Made by a program: the position numbers and the translations under genes
The notes under the pieces: generated by a model
What the model saw: the letters and a program-made list of their open reading frames with translations, nothing else
What the model was told of the DNA's origin: nothing
Database searches by the model: none
From: Spirodela intermedia
Lineage: Eukaryota; Streptophyta; Magnoliopsida; Alismatales; Araceae
Reading direction: 5' to 3'
Length of the DNA stretch: 64,000 bases
Assembly: GCA_902729315.2 (NCBI GenBank)
Contig: LR746265.1
Span: 6,373,892 to 6,437,891 of the forward strand
Part shown: positions 25,501 through 37,380 of the stretch, piece by piece
Layout: every line of letters begins with the position of its first letter
Position numbering within the stretch: position 1 is the stretch's first letter

Positions 25501-26563
25501 TTCAGGGCCACATAACCAACAGGTGATATGAGCACATGCCTTTACCCCATTTCTAATAAAATAGGTGTGCACTAGCACACATGTTTATTATAAAATGTCA
25601 TAATACCCCAAAATTGAAAATAACGAGAAAACCTTGTTCCTACTCGGGGAAGATATGACCATTCCCGAACTCGTTTTCCTCGAAGGAATAAAATGGTGGC
25701 CGTTCTATTCGAACTGTCAGCTCCATCACCATTTGTAACTTATTGTGTTCCCATATGTTTCCCTTTCCTCCGTTTGATTGTACATACTTCATTCTACTTC
25801 AGAAAACATGGGTCTATAAGTTGATCGTCTGAATGTCAGTGTCCTCGTGTGTTTTCTCAATGTACAATCTCGATACGGAAGTTGAACAATCACGGACGAC
25901 TTATGTCCGAAAAGTTACCTTTTTGAGCACCATGGTAATCCCTACGCTTAGGACCTTTAAACTTGTTATCAACCCTATGTTCATCCTACTGAATAGTAAT
26001 ATATTCTTATTTTCTACACATCAACACCTTGATATGAACGAGCATCATTTGAAATTCCTAAGTGATAACAAAGGAGAAGCGAGTAACCACGATTAAACGA
26101 AGCCAGATGTGTAATTGATCCATCTATTTGAACGACATCCTAGATGTCGAATCCTAAAACAAAAATGAGCGAGTAACCAAGATGTGATGTGCAGTTTAAT
26201 TTATGGAATTAATCATTTTCATATCTTAGTTATAGATGAATCGAGGGAGCCGGATGATAAAACGGCAGGTTTGTCCAGCTCCGGGGTGCATAATTCATCC
26301 GTGGCGTCCTACGAAGAATTGGTATTGAAGTGTAGAGAGGACCTCAGAGAGTGATCATTCAAGATCTAACGAGCACACGGCGAATTTTGATGAAGTACCA
26401 CGAACAGAAAAAGAAGTGCGGCAGAGAGTACCTTTATACAGAGATTTCCCGTACAAATGATGTGCTGAATCTTCCCCGGGACGAGCATAGACTTGAACTT
26501 CGTGGGGAGGTCGGAAGCACGGTGGGGGATGTGGAGATCCCCCAGGGCTAGAACCAACACCAT
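22591..26563 (-). CDS. VPS29: Vacuolar protein sorting-associated protein 29 (retromer subunit)
   Basis: Core subunit of the retromer cargo-recognition complex with VPS35 and VPS26, recycling vacuolar sorting receptors at endosomes. Exons on the minus strand: 26563-26432 (44 codons), 24486-24349 (46 codons) and 22893-22591 (100 codons plus TAA), with GT-AG junctions and phase 0 throughout, giving 190 aa, the usual plant length. The protein has the metallophosphoesterase-like fold motifs [48 protein letters not shown] and [16 protein letters not shown], ending [17 protein letters not shown]. The ATG at 26563 gives the family start [14 protein letters not shown]-rich stretch on its strand (complement of 26778-26812) lies about 220 bp before the start, as expected for a pyrimidine-rich leader. 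Introns of 1455 and 1945 bp contain no recognisable gene. Confidence 0.96.
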
Positions 26564-26772
26564 CCTCCCCAATACTGCCAGATCAGGCTTCGAAAATCTT
26601 CACATTTATATCCAGGATCAAGAGGACGAATAAGAAAGAGAACGGTTATAGATGAAAAAAGCGCAAGAGATCGCCGATTTGCTACGGACGGCAAGGTCGA
26701 GGGGAAGGAACACACTTCAGCAGCCCCCAGGAAGACTCCACCAGCCCCGGATCCCCCCCCGGCCGCTGTCAC

Positions 26773-26815
<43 letters not shown>

Positions 26816-28046
26816 AGGCCAGGTCGGTTTAGTATTCTGATAGCGTCAATAATCATTTTAAGCATTCAGCATCCGGCAAAATATTAAAGAGCATTTTATT
26901 TATTTAGGTTACAGAAAATCCCGAAAATGTGTTGTCCATTTTATTCGCTGAAGTGGGTTGCTAATTACGGTCCATTTAGAAATAAACCCAATAAGCCCGT
27001 TGGGCTTATTTCCCCCGCCCGTCTGAGCGGCGACCAGCTCTCTCTCTCTCTCTCTTTCTCTCACTCGGAAGGGTACAATTCCAATTTTTTATTTCAGGGT
27101 ATACATTTGTAATAATGCACGTCATCCCATGATTATAAATTCTCCGAGTTTAGGGGGAAATAATTTCATTTTTGGCAGCTTCCAAACCAACCAATGCCGA
27201 GAGTACTTCATAAATAAAATTATCATTTTTAATACAGATCAAATAAATAAATAATATCATTTTTGGTAGCTTCCAAGTCAACCCATGCCCGAAGTACTTC
27301 ATAACTAATTTTCTTGATTTTTGTATTCAATTTAAAAATAATTAAGCATCGTACTTAGGCAAGTGAGACAAGGATACTCGAACTGTGAGAATTGAAATTA
27401 AAAATGACAAATTATTTGTCATCCCACCACAAAAATGGATATATATTTATTTTTATCAAAATAGCATGGGCATCAAAAAATTTAAGTACGTACCCTTGAA
27501 ACACTTGCCATTGACCATCTTTAGCCGCATCGGCACCGTCCGCTCCTTTCCCTTCATATCCACCGTCGAAACGATGGACCTCGAACCAATCACACGGCCT
27601 AGAGTTCACGTATTACTGTTTAAATCGGGGTTGACCGATTCCCGCGCGCCTAATTTGGGTACAAGCTCGGTGGAGCCTCCGTCTTCTGCGGGCTCTCTTC
27701 CCGGTTGACTGTCCGTACGAGAGAGAGTCAATGATTGGGGAAATAAATAAATAAATAATATAAATGGGTCTGGTTTATTTTATTTTACGTATTTCTTGTA
27801 CTTTTTTTTAATTATGAATGTAATATTCTCTCTCGTGTTCTTCGTTCTGCTGACGATCCGCTGCCTCCCCTCCCCCGTCTGTGCTCACATTCTCTCCTCC
27901 CGCCGCTGCGCAGCTCGTCGCAACGGGGAGGAGGGGGAGGGCCCTAAGGTGAAGCGGGAGGGTGGGGGAGACGGAGCAGGAAGACGGAGTGAGTGCTCTG
28001 TCTCGGTACAGGATCTTTGGCTGCGGCGGGAAGAGGAGCTGAAGCC
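26564..28046. other. Divergent promoter region of VPS29 and the GSK3-like locus
   Basis: About 1.5 kb with a (GA)n tract at 26778-26812, a CT tract at 27039-27062, and a direct repeat of about 57 bp at 27159-27218 and 27250-27305 (both with TTTTTGG(C/T)AGCTTCCAA). A GC-richer segment at 27500-27720 contains short frames without recognised similarity. The last 200 bp before 28047 are GC-rich and fit a 5' leader of the kinase locus. Confidence 0.5.
27159..27305. repeat. Diverged tandem pair of about 57 bp
   Basis: Copy 1 at 27159-27218 and copy 2 at 27250-27305 share the order AATAAT(T/A)TCATTTTTGG, AGCTTCCAA, CAACC, ATGCC and AGTACTTCATAA. An A/T-rich TAAATAAATA spacer separates them. It has no coding potential. 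Confidence 0.6.
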
Positions 28047-30439
28047 ATGCATGTCATGCGGCTTCTCAGGAGTATCGCTTCGGGAAGATTTTCCGCGTTG
28101 GGTCTCGTGAGTGTTTTCCTTTTTTCGTTTGCGTTTTATTACCTTTGATAGTCGTAGGCTGCTTCCACCGGGATGTTTCACGGATCGGTTCATTGTGAGA
28201 GGAGACGGATGGTTAGGATGGCAGACTTCTTCGTCAATTTTCTGTTGGCCATTTTTCTCTGCTGGCATTTACGAACATATTGACATTTACGTTTTATTTT
28301 CCTTATGTTATTCACTACCTCTTTTTATTTCTTTTAATTACTTCAGTTTTCTCCGCCTAACTATTAGGACTAGCCAAAAGAACTCTCTCTCTCTCTCTCT
28401 ATCTATCTACATTTATGTCCGGTATTAGACTCATTAAATTGATCCGAAATCATTTGCTTTAATCACTAAAAAGCTAATTCAAGGCTGATTTTTTCAGTTG
28501 AAGGGCATTCGATTAGATCAATGTGCGTGCTTTCTTCAGGCTGGGATGCATAATTTTTTTTTTTTTGGGAGAAAGAATCTGGAAGCATAGAAATCCATGA
28601 AATTTTATGAATTATCTGCTGACGTGGTTGAAGCTTAGCCCCAACTATCGACTTGTCTCTATTCAGGTGGTTTTGAAATTTGATGGCATCTGTAGACCAT
28701 TTAATGCGGACCCTTGGACTTTGCTTGGACATTTTGGCATTGGGGACGCCAATGGTAATTGAAAGCATCAGATAATTACTTTTAGGAAGATTCAGACTAG
28801 TGATCCTCATTTAGAATTGTTTCCATTATAAGGGGTATAAGAGATAATCAATGATTGTACAATTATACAATCATGCATGATTAATATCTGGAAAGATAAA
28901 TTTTACATTGTGATGAAAAAGGTTGTTCGATAAGTTACATCTCGTTCACTCTAACAGTGTTTAACATCAGATCCAAAGGTGATATGCCTAGAGACTACAG
29001 AGGACAAGGAACTATTCGAAAGGATATTGCCTTTGGATCCATACTTTCCAGGTTTGAAAATTACTCAGCACTAATATAATGATGATACATTCCCCTGTAG
29101 GAGTGATGATAACTTGCTGAAAATGATGATAATCGTATTCTCTCCTTCGGAATGGGAAACAATTGAGAAATTTCTTATTATTCTCACTTTAATGTCAAAC
29201 CTCCTGATGGCTAGTGTTGCTTCTTTAGGTAGCTTTTCTCTTTTGCGACACTGATCATCAGAGACGACTGCTGATTTCTTGGAAGATAAAGAAATTCGAA
29301 AAATATATATTTACAAATTTTCCCACATTTCTGAAGAGGGAAGACTGTTATCTTTTTTGTATTTTGCTGTAGTTATATTGCCAAATATATTTTTTCGGAT
29401 TTAGTGAATCATTACGGATTATGGGGTCACTAGTGATGATGTCGAGTACTTCTTTCATTACGTTCATACGGAATGCCTGCTGTGGTCCAATATTGGTGTT
29501 TTTCCGAGGAACTTTGCTTTGTGGATGTCATCGGCATACGAACATGAATATTGCATGTGCTGTGGGAATGCTGTTAATGTTCCTCTTATATGATAATTTT
29601 TTTTCCTGTGGTGAATCATGTGGTTTTTGGGTTATTGTTTGGTTCTGAGATCTTTTTTTGACACAATAGTGCTGTTATTGCATTCCTATGTTCTAAGGGC
29701 GGAGACTCTGGGACCAAAAGAGTGAAGGTTGAAGAAGACAATGATCAGAAGGTTCCTGTGGATCAAGCTGCTGGAAGTAAACTAATGAACATAATGGATC
29801 ATATCAGTTCCATACTTTAACCTGTTACAGTCTTATCTAATGTAGGGTTAATTTTTCAAACTGAACATGCAGGTGTCTATGGGCTTCAAAAGGAAATGAG
29901 TGACATGCAAATCAGAGACAAGAAAGCTGCTAAACCAGACGACCAGGCATTTTTATTGATATATACGCATTAGGGTTTACGCCATGGTTATTGGACATTA
30001 ACTCCCACTATTGATTTTTTCAGGATTTGGAACTGGTTGTTGTGAATGGCGAAGGGACTGAGACAGGGCAGGTAGTTTCAATAACGACTGGCGGGCAAGG
30101 TGGTGGAGCCAAACAGGTATGCTGTGTCACAGATTGCTGGTACTCTGCTTTAACCTTTTTCTTATCTTTTTTCTGAATATTAGATTTCTTAATGTGCAAG
30201 TAAAAGGTCGTCTAATTCCTTTTTCATAAGCATCACACATGACGCTTGTCAGAGAAGGAAAAAAAACAAGGAAAAAAGAGAAGATCTCCGCTATCTGATT
30301 AAATTGAAAGCAAGAAACCTCTAAGGGTTTAAGTGAGTTCTTACTCAGGAGACTAAGGAACAATGCAAAATACTGAGGGCTGCAATGCCTTTTGTAAAAT
30401 TTCAATTACTTACATGAATGTACCTCATAACTTATTTCA

Positions 30440-31090
30440 GGCATGGCCCACCTAATCAGATGACTTTGATCTGAGTTGGGGGTTCCTGATTCTGTTCCCT
30501 GGGGGGGAATGTAATATCTGCCTTTATTTATTTATTTATATAGAATAGGCCAAATTAGGCCTTCAGAGACCTTTGATGATGTCTCTTCTTGGGGTTAGAG
30601 AAAATATGAAGAAGCCAGAAGAGAAGGAAGAATAAGTGGAAGAAAATAATGCAACTAACTGCAGCTGGCTGAGGGAGAAATGGATAAGAAAACTTACCTT
30701 GTCATTTCCCCTTGCCTACAGAAATCCGTTGTTCTTTACGTCCACAGCTGTCCAGTGTCGTCTGCCATAGCCAGTGGCTTCCTATTGTGGCTTGCCCACG
30801 ATCACTGGCTGCCCTTGTAGCTTATGTCCATGGCTGCCTGCTGTCATCAGTGGCTGTGTGTGGGATCTCTCGTCTCATAAAATGAAGAGGCAGTCTGATA
30901 ATGTACCGTATAATGAGGAGCTATTATTTTTGTATCATTCTTGAGCTATATTCAGGTCTCTCCCTTTAAATCAGCCAGTACGTCCTGCTTGATTGTATCA
31001 GACCTGATCTGAATATGGAGAATTCAGAGTTCTCATTGCTTGATATCAATGATAAAGTATGAGTTACCTTCACACCTGAACCATTGATTA
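30440..31090 (-). mobile_element. Possible LTR or leader remnant of the Copia element
   Basis: Non-coding, repeat-like DNA in intron 4 of the kinase locus next to a Copia reverse-transcriptase fragment. It contains motifs resembling an LTR/primer-binding neighbourhood (TATCAGACCTGATCTGAAT around 30990-31015), but no clear paired LTRs or target-site duplication. The assignment rests mainly on position. Confidence 0.3.
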
Positions 31091-31344
31091 CCAACATAAC
31101 AAGAACTCATGTAGTAGTTTGTTAAGTACATCAAAAAATGTCTACTAGGCGTCTACAACTGTTTTTTTCCATGAACTATAATGATTTTTTTTATCATCAG
31201 GTAAAAAATCGAAAATATAAGAAAAAAGGTTCTCTGTACAATAGATTGATGGGTTCTTACTTCATCAGGGTCCACCATGTTTCCCTCTTTTAATTCAACT
31301 TTGTGCGTGCTCAGCAAGGGAAAAAGACAAAAAAGTCTCCATAT

Positions 31345-31840
31345 AAGGGACTCAGGAAGTAGCTCAAAGGCCCAAGGTCTGTCATTTTAATTGATGGTAG
31401 AGGATACTGGAGGGAGGCAAAGGTAGTAGAGTCATCTCTAGTAATGAGCATGTTATCAGTATAAAGAAGAAAAGGACGCTCACGAAGAAATTTATGAATG
31501 AAGAGATCATAATCTTCAACATTCTCATGAAATCGGCATTAATAACAACTTGATGGAACCGTTTTAGCCATGTGGGGGGAGCCTGTTTGAGTTCTTATAT
31601 GGCTTTCTGAAGTTGACTAAATAAAATGTTGCTTCATCAATTTGAAACAATATATTCTGAAGTACCTTTGATGTAATCTAAAACCAGCATTTTATGATTT
31701 ACTTCATTTTTTAATAGTTTAAAAAATACTTGAAGAATATTTGAAGAAAAGTCGAAGGCATCTCTTACTTGGGAGTTACATGTCATGGCCTCCACGGATT
31801 TTGGCTCTTTTAGCAAGACCTGATTAATTAAATTCACATG
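31345..31840 (-). mobile_element. Degenerate Ty1/Copia reverse transcriptase fragment
   Basis: The minus strand at about 31612-31345 translates to a decayed Copia reverse transcriptase: ELKQAPPTWLKRFHQVV (family LKQAPRAW), then DYDLFIHK, LLYTDNMLITRDD (family LLYVDDMLITGDD, catalytic Asp changed) and MTDLGPLSYFL (family MKDLGPLRYFL). A stop lies just before ELKQ. Just upstream, 31837-31637 reads VLLKEPKSVEAMTCNSQ, resembling the start of the same domain. The fragment lies in kinase intron 4, antisense to the host gene and only about 16 bp from exon 5. Confidence 0.75.
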
Positions 31841-34710
31841 CTCCTTGATTGATAGGTGGTCTCATACATGGCCGATCAAGTGGTTGGCACAGGCTCATTT
31901 GGCGTTGTTTTTAAGGTACACAATGTTCACCATTGTTTTTGTGCTTATTTTTCTTTCTTTGAAAAATATTTGATCTCATTTTTCCAGGCTAAGTGCCTTG
32001 AAACTGGGGAAACACTTGCTATCAAGAAAGTTCTTCAGGACAAGCGATACAGGAACAGAGAACTCCAAATTATGCAATTACTCGATCACCCCAATATAGT
32101 TGGGCTACAACATTATTTCTTTTCTTCCAGTGACAAAAATGAACAATACCTTAACCTCATGCTTGAATTTGTCCCTGATACTGTGTATCATGTAGCTAAG
32201 CATTATAACAAGATGCACCAACGTATACCTTTATTCATTGTGCAATTATATATCTACCAGGTGAGTTTCTCAGGGTCTGCACATGTTTTTTTTTCATCAT
32301 TCATCGTTTTTTGTGGGATTCATACTGTCTGTTGTTTATTAACTCATATTCTTAATGCCATGCAGCTATGCTGTGCTCTTACTTATCTTCATGGTGTCAT
32401 CGGCGTTTGCCATCGTGAAATTAAACCTCAAAAATCTCTTGGTGGGTTTCTGTGGTATTGTTTTGATTTGCTAGTCGAGCATGTTCATGTTAAACACATT
32501 ATGGCACATGTAATATCGTGAATTAAACAGTTCTAAGGGGGTCACACGAGGGAAAGTTCCACTACTTTATTTCCAGTCGTTTTTTAATATCTGCGCTGTT
32601 GTGATGTTGATTAGAAAGACAACTTCTCTAAGTTTACCTCCTTGACTGTTCTTATAATGGGTAAACCATCTATTATTCATAACTTGTATTAGGTTGATAT
32701 CCAAATAAAATAAAACAATCATATGCAGTCTCTGTAGGCTTGGTTTCTTCATTTGCTTTCACACTGGGGCGACAATGTGTTGTGCTTATGACATAATTTA
32801 GACCCAAGCCAACCTGGCCATTTTCCTTGATCCGAACTAAACACTGGCTCAACTCGAATTTTACTCAGTCTTTGAAGTTTGAGTTTAGGGTAGTAATCCA
32901 TTTTATTTTGAAGCATTTTGGAATGCTTCAAAATAAATCCTGTAAATAAAATGGAATGCTTCGTTTAAGTAGAAAAATTTGATCCGGGGAGCGTGTAAAT
33001 TACATGAATTGATGTTGGCCGTGTAAATTACATGGATTTAGGCCTGGGGTTCATCTCTATACGAATCCATCATATAAAGAAGAATGCGTCTGTTTTATGT
33101 CTGTTCAACAATATGCTAATTTTGTGCTGCCAAATCCTGCTTATAAAGCGTTTAAATTTGTCCACTTCAGCATGGGTAAGCAGAATTGGACAGGGACCTG
33201 TTCAAAAGCTTTGCTAGAAGTACTGTTATGCTGTTTCCTTGGGCCTTTTCCTTCCCTTGTAAATGGGAGTGTGATGTCTTCCAATTAACATTCCATCCAT
33301 CCCTCTTTTCGTTGTTGTATTCTTATTTAACTTCATATCAGTAAGTCTCAAGCGGTATCTCCACCAAATTCAGACTTCCTGTCTTGTGAATCCCTTTCTT
33401 GCAGCACTTGCCACGTAGCCCAAGCAGCCATTTTTTTTCCAACCGTAAGCATGGTTCGATTCATCATGTCGACTTCAGAGCACCTGCAGCTGCACAAACT
33501 CAATTTGGTTTTTTAGACATTATATTGCCCCTATTATGGCAAGCCCAACGCTGATGAGTGATGCAGAAAAAGGAAGAAACCAAGGGATTCTGGTCACAAT
33601 AATCCATGCCTCTGATTGCAGACTATTCTTTTTTGTCCTGCTCTCAAATTGACTTCATTGGTCTAGCCACTGTTGACCAGCAGTTCTATCGCCGTGGCAC
33701 ACTTCCCACTTTCCTTTCCATCCAACCACCGGTTCACGAGCTCACTGGCTTTTATATAAAGCCTTCCACATATTCTACCTCTATCTTTGATTGACACAGT
33801 ACTTTCAAGCGCATTTAAACCTCCTTTGCGTAAATTAGATTTGTCTTTATGCACTTGAACTCCGGACCAATGATTCATTTTTATTATTACTCAAACTGGA
33901 GTTTATAAATTACTAAGAATTCTTACTTCTTGGTGAAATTCAGGTTACCTTCTTGTTAAAAAAATAATTCCCGTTAATGATATCAAGGTTTCTCCATTGT
34001 ACCTGGGATTTCTTGAATATAGGATTACTTCAAGAAGGAAACAATGTACGGCATCAAAGAGGTGATTAACATCAATTCCACAATCATGTAATCTAATTAT
34101 GTCATTAAATATTGTGTATAATTCTGTGCGTGCCTAAAAATGGATTGTTGGTGGTAGAATGAATGTGCTTAGTTTTTAAAAGATGAAAACTTTGTGAACT
34201 GCATCTACAGAAACAGAATTTCATAACTGTCTTTGTTATAAAATGGCAATTATACCATCATAAAAATATGGATAGGGTAAATGAATGTGCAATCTTTTGA
34301 AAACGCTACGCTTTTCTATTTTTTACAATTTTTTATAACCGAACTGGACTACTCTTTCCCGATTCTAGTCCTGTTAATCTGATTCAGCTCTGAACTGTCA
34401 ATCTGTCGATTCGCTGTCCGAGTTTTCAGTAAAATTATCATCATGAGGCTCAGAAGAGTCCATGACATCTTGTAATGTTATCCCAGTCAAGATATGAACT
34501 ACTTTGACTTGACTGAGTCACCTTTGGCTTGCAGTCTGTGACATTTTTTGTTACATGTTGCAGGTAAATCCTCAAACCCATCAGCTCAAGCTTTGTGACT
34601 TTGGAAGTGCCAAAGTGCTGGTATGTGATGTTTGGTTAAATTTAAGAGCAGCTTGAACATTTTCCTTCCCTGTTGACTACTAACATTTCTAGTTTTAGGT
34701 TCCCGGGTAG

Positions 34711-34974
<264 letters not shown>

Positions 34975-36995
34975 TAAAAGTCACTTTGTGCACGATAATG
35001 CTGATTTTTTCATGGATTATTTTAAGTATGTTGAACTTTTGGTAAGATTTATGGATGCAACAGCGACCTCCCATGTAGTCACATCTAGTGAGGATCTCAA
35101 GATGACTTCTTTGAAGTTTGTTGCCAGATTGCCATCTTGTTAGGAAATCCTGCAATAAAGTTGAAAAAGATAAGACAACTCCTTTTGGATCTGGAAATTT
35201 GTGACATGAAAAACGCTTCAATTAGTATCTGCTGTATCGCCTGAATGATTGTGAATGATTAGACTGTCACGTTCTGGAGAGGACATTCCAGCAAGAAATT
35301 AGTGGACATTTCAATAATATTTTTATTTTGCGGAGAATTTCGTGCCACTTACAATCTAGGAAGTGATAGAGCAATAGCTCCTCCATGGGAGCTTACTTAT
35401 CTGTGCTTTTATATTTTTTCAGTCTTTTTATAATTTATCATTTTCTGAATGTTCTGTACTTCATCCATCTGCAGCAATTGCTTATTTATACATTCATTAT
35501 TTATTCATTTATAGTTGGTTGCTTATTTTGTAAATTTTCGTATCTGACATCGAGCAGCCTATCTTTCATGGAGAAAGTGGTGTTGATCCGCTGGTTGAAA
35601 TTATTAAGGTCGAAAACAAGGCAACTATTTTCTTGTTTATCGTTTTAAAGGTCATTTTTGACTATGAACCCAACAAGTAATTATTTCATTCTAATAGGTC
35701 CTTGGTACGCCAACAAGGGAAGAAATTAAGTGTATGAATCCAAATTATGCTGAATTCAAGTTCCCTCACATTAAAGCTCATCCTTGGCATAAGGTTGAGT
35801 GGCTTTTCATTGTAGTACTTATTTTTCTTCTAAATTTCATGGTCTATACGTTATCTAGTCTCTTCTTTGATACCTCAGTCTTTGTTGTTTATTCAATATT
35901 CTTTCAGCTATTCCGTGAAAAGGTGCCTCCCGAGGCTCTTGACCTTGTATCACGAATGCTCCAATACTCGCCTAATCTGCGTTGCACTCCTGTGAGTTAT
36001 TTCTTGTCCTCCTTTCTTTATATAGTAGACTAGGGGCTTATCTTTGTCTTTCTATGCATTTATGTTGAATCTTTTTTTTTTTTTTTTTTTCTTTTCATGG
36101 TTAAGATTCTATACTCTGTACAATGTAGTCCTATGAAAATTGATTGTGCTCCGGGCAAATAATCTCCATATATCTGTAGAATTTTAATTATTTCTTAGTT
36201 CATAGTCACAACTGTGGCATTGGTGCTTGTACCATTTTTTTTTTAGAACAAAGGGGTTGATGATTAGAGGAACTTCAATATATTTTGCGGGGTGATGATA
36301 CGGAAGCCCCATGTAAACAAAAGCTTACCCTTAGTTGATAAGCAGGTAGAAGAAGGATAGGTTATCAGTTCTGGAGCTCAGATACTTCAATGGTGTTTTA
36401 ATGTAGACATGCACCTACTTTGTCGACTGAACCACCTAGAATGACTGCAGGCTAGTGAAAAAAAGCAAGAACTATGGTCAGTTTTGGCCAGCCTCCATGG
36501 ATGTAGTCGTTTAGTTTTATCTTTATGTGATACTTTAAAATACTAATTGATTGATAAAAAACCGCCCGGATTTTTTATTTGGATTTGGGGGGGGGGGGGA
36601 TTCAGATCAAAGAAAAAGAAGGATTTTTTTACTTATTTTCCCTTATATCCATTATTCAATAAAAAAATAATTATCTCTAAAAAAACCTTGTTATGCTTAA
36701 TAAACAGCACATACAGTAACAGTGATTAGTCAACCCTCTAACATCGATTGCTGTACATAGCTTATGCCGCCTTTGTCAGTGACTCTGCCGCGAGAGAATG
36801 CAGTTGTATCACTGTCAGAAATTATGGTCCTTTTCTCTGCAGTTGGAGGCCTGCGCCCATCCCTTTTTCGATGATTTGAAGGACTCCAAAGCACAGCTAC
36901 CCAACGGAAACCTCTTCCTCCTCTGCTCAACTTCACATCTTGAGGTTGAAGCCATAAGAGCAAACAGCTTCTCTTTCCCCCCACCTGGCATCTGA

Positions 36996-37380
36996 TCTCC
37001 TACTCATGTTGATTTCTCAGAGCTGGAATGAAGTAGCATCAAATTGTCGGCAGCATTTGATTCAAGAGCTCACGCACTGATGATTCCAGCCGACCATCCT
37101 CTCCCACCTCTGATCCTCAATGATCTGCCCAGAAGCAGAAAAAATGAACGAGCCAAGAGAAGTGCTGAGGCCCAACGCATTTAATCCGACCCAGCTAAAT
37201 CCTGAAGGTCATGTCTTCGAGAGTTCATCCGCATGAGAACTCCCACCCCTCTCCTTTCATCTCATGTATTTCTCCATGATCCATGTAATTAACGAGTATC
37301 TCTGTGACATTGTGGGAATTCTTGTTGGCTGTTGAATCCCTTCGTTCCGCAGGAAGTTCCAAGGAGCTTCAGATTTATCT
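36996..37380. other. Region between the GSK3-like locus and the PPR gene
   Basis: About 385 bp between facing stop codons; no gene seen. It probably holds the 3' UTR of the PPR gene and residual sequence of the kinase locus. Confidence 0.6.

Noticed and set aside
33032-33878. Several short frames in kinase intron 7 (33032-33288, 33606-33794, 33663-33878)
   Set aside because: Suspected retroelement debris because the intron is unusually long, but no reverse transcriptase, integrase or gag motif could be read.
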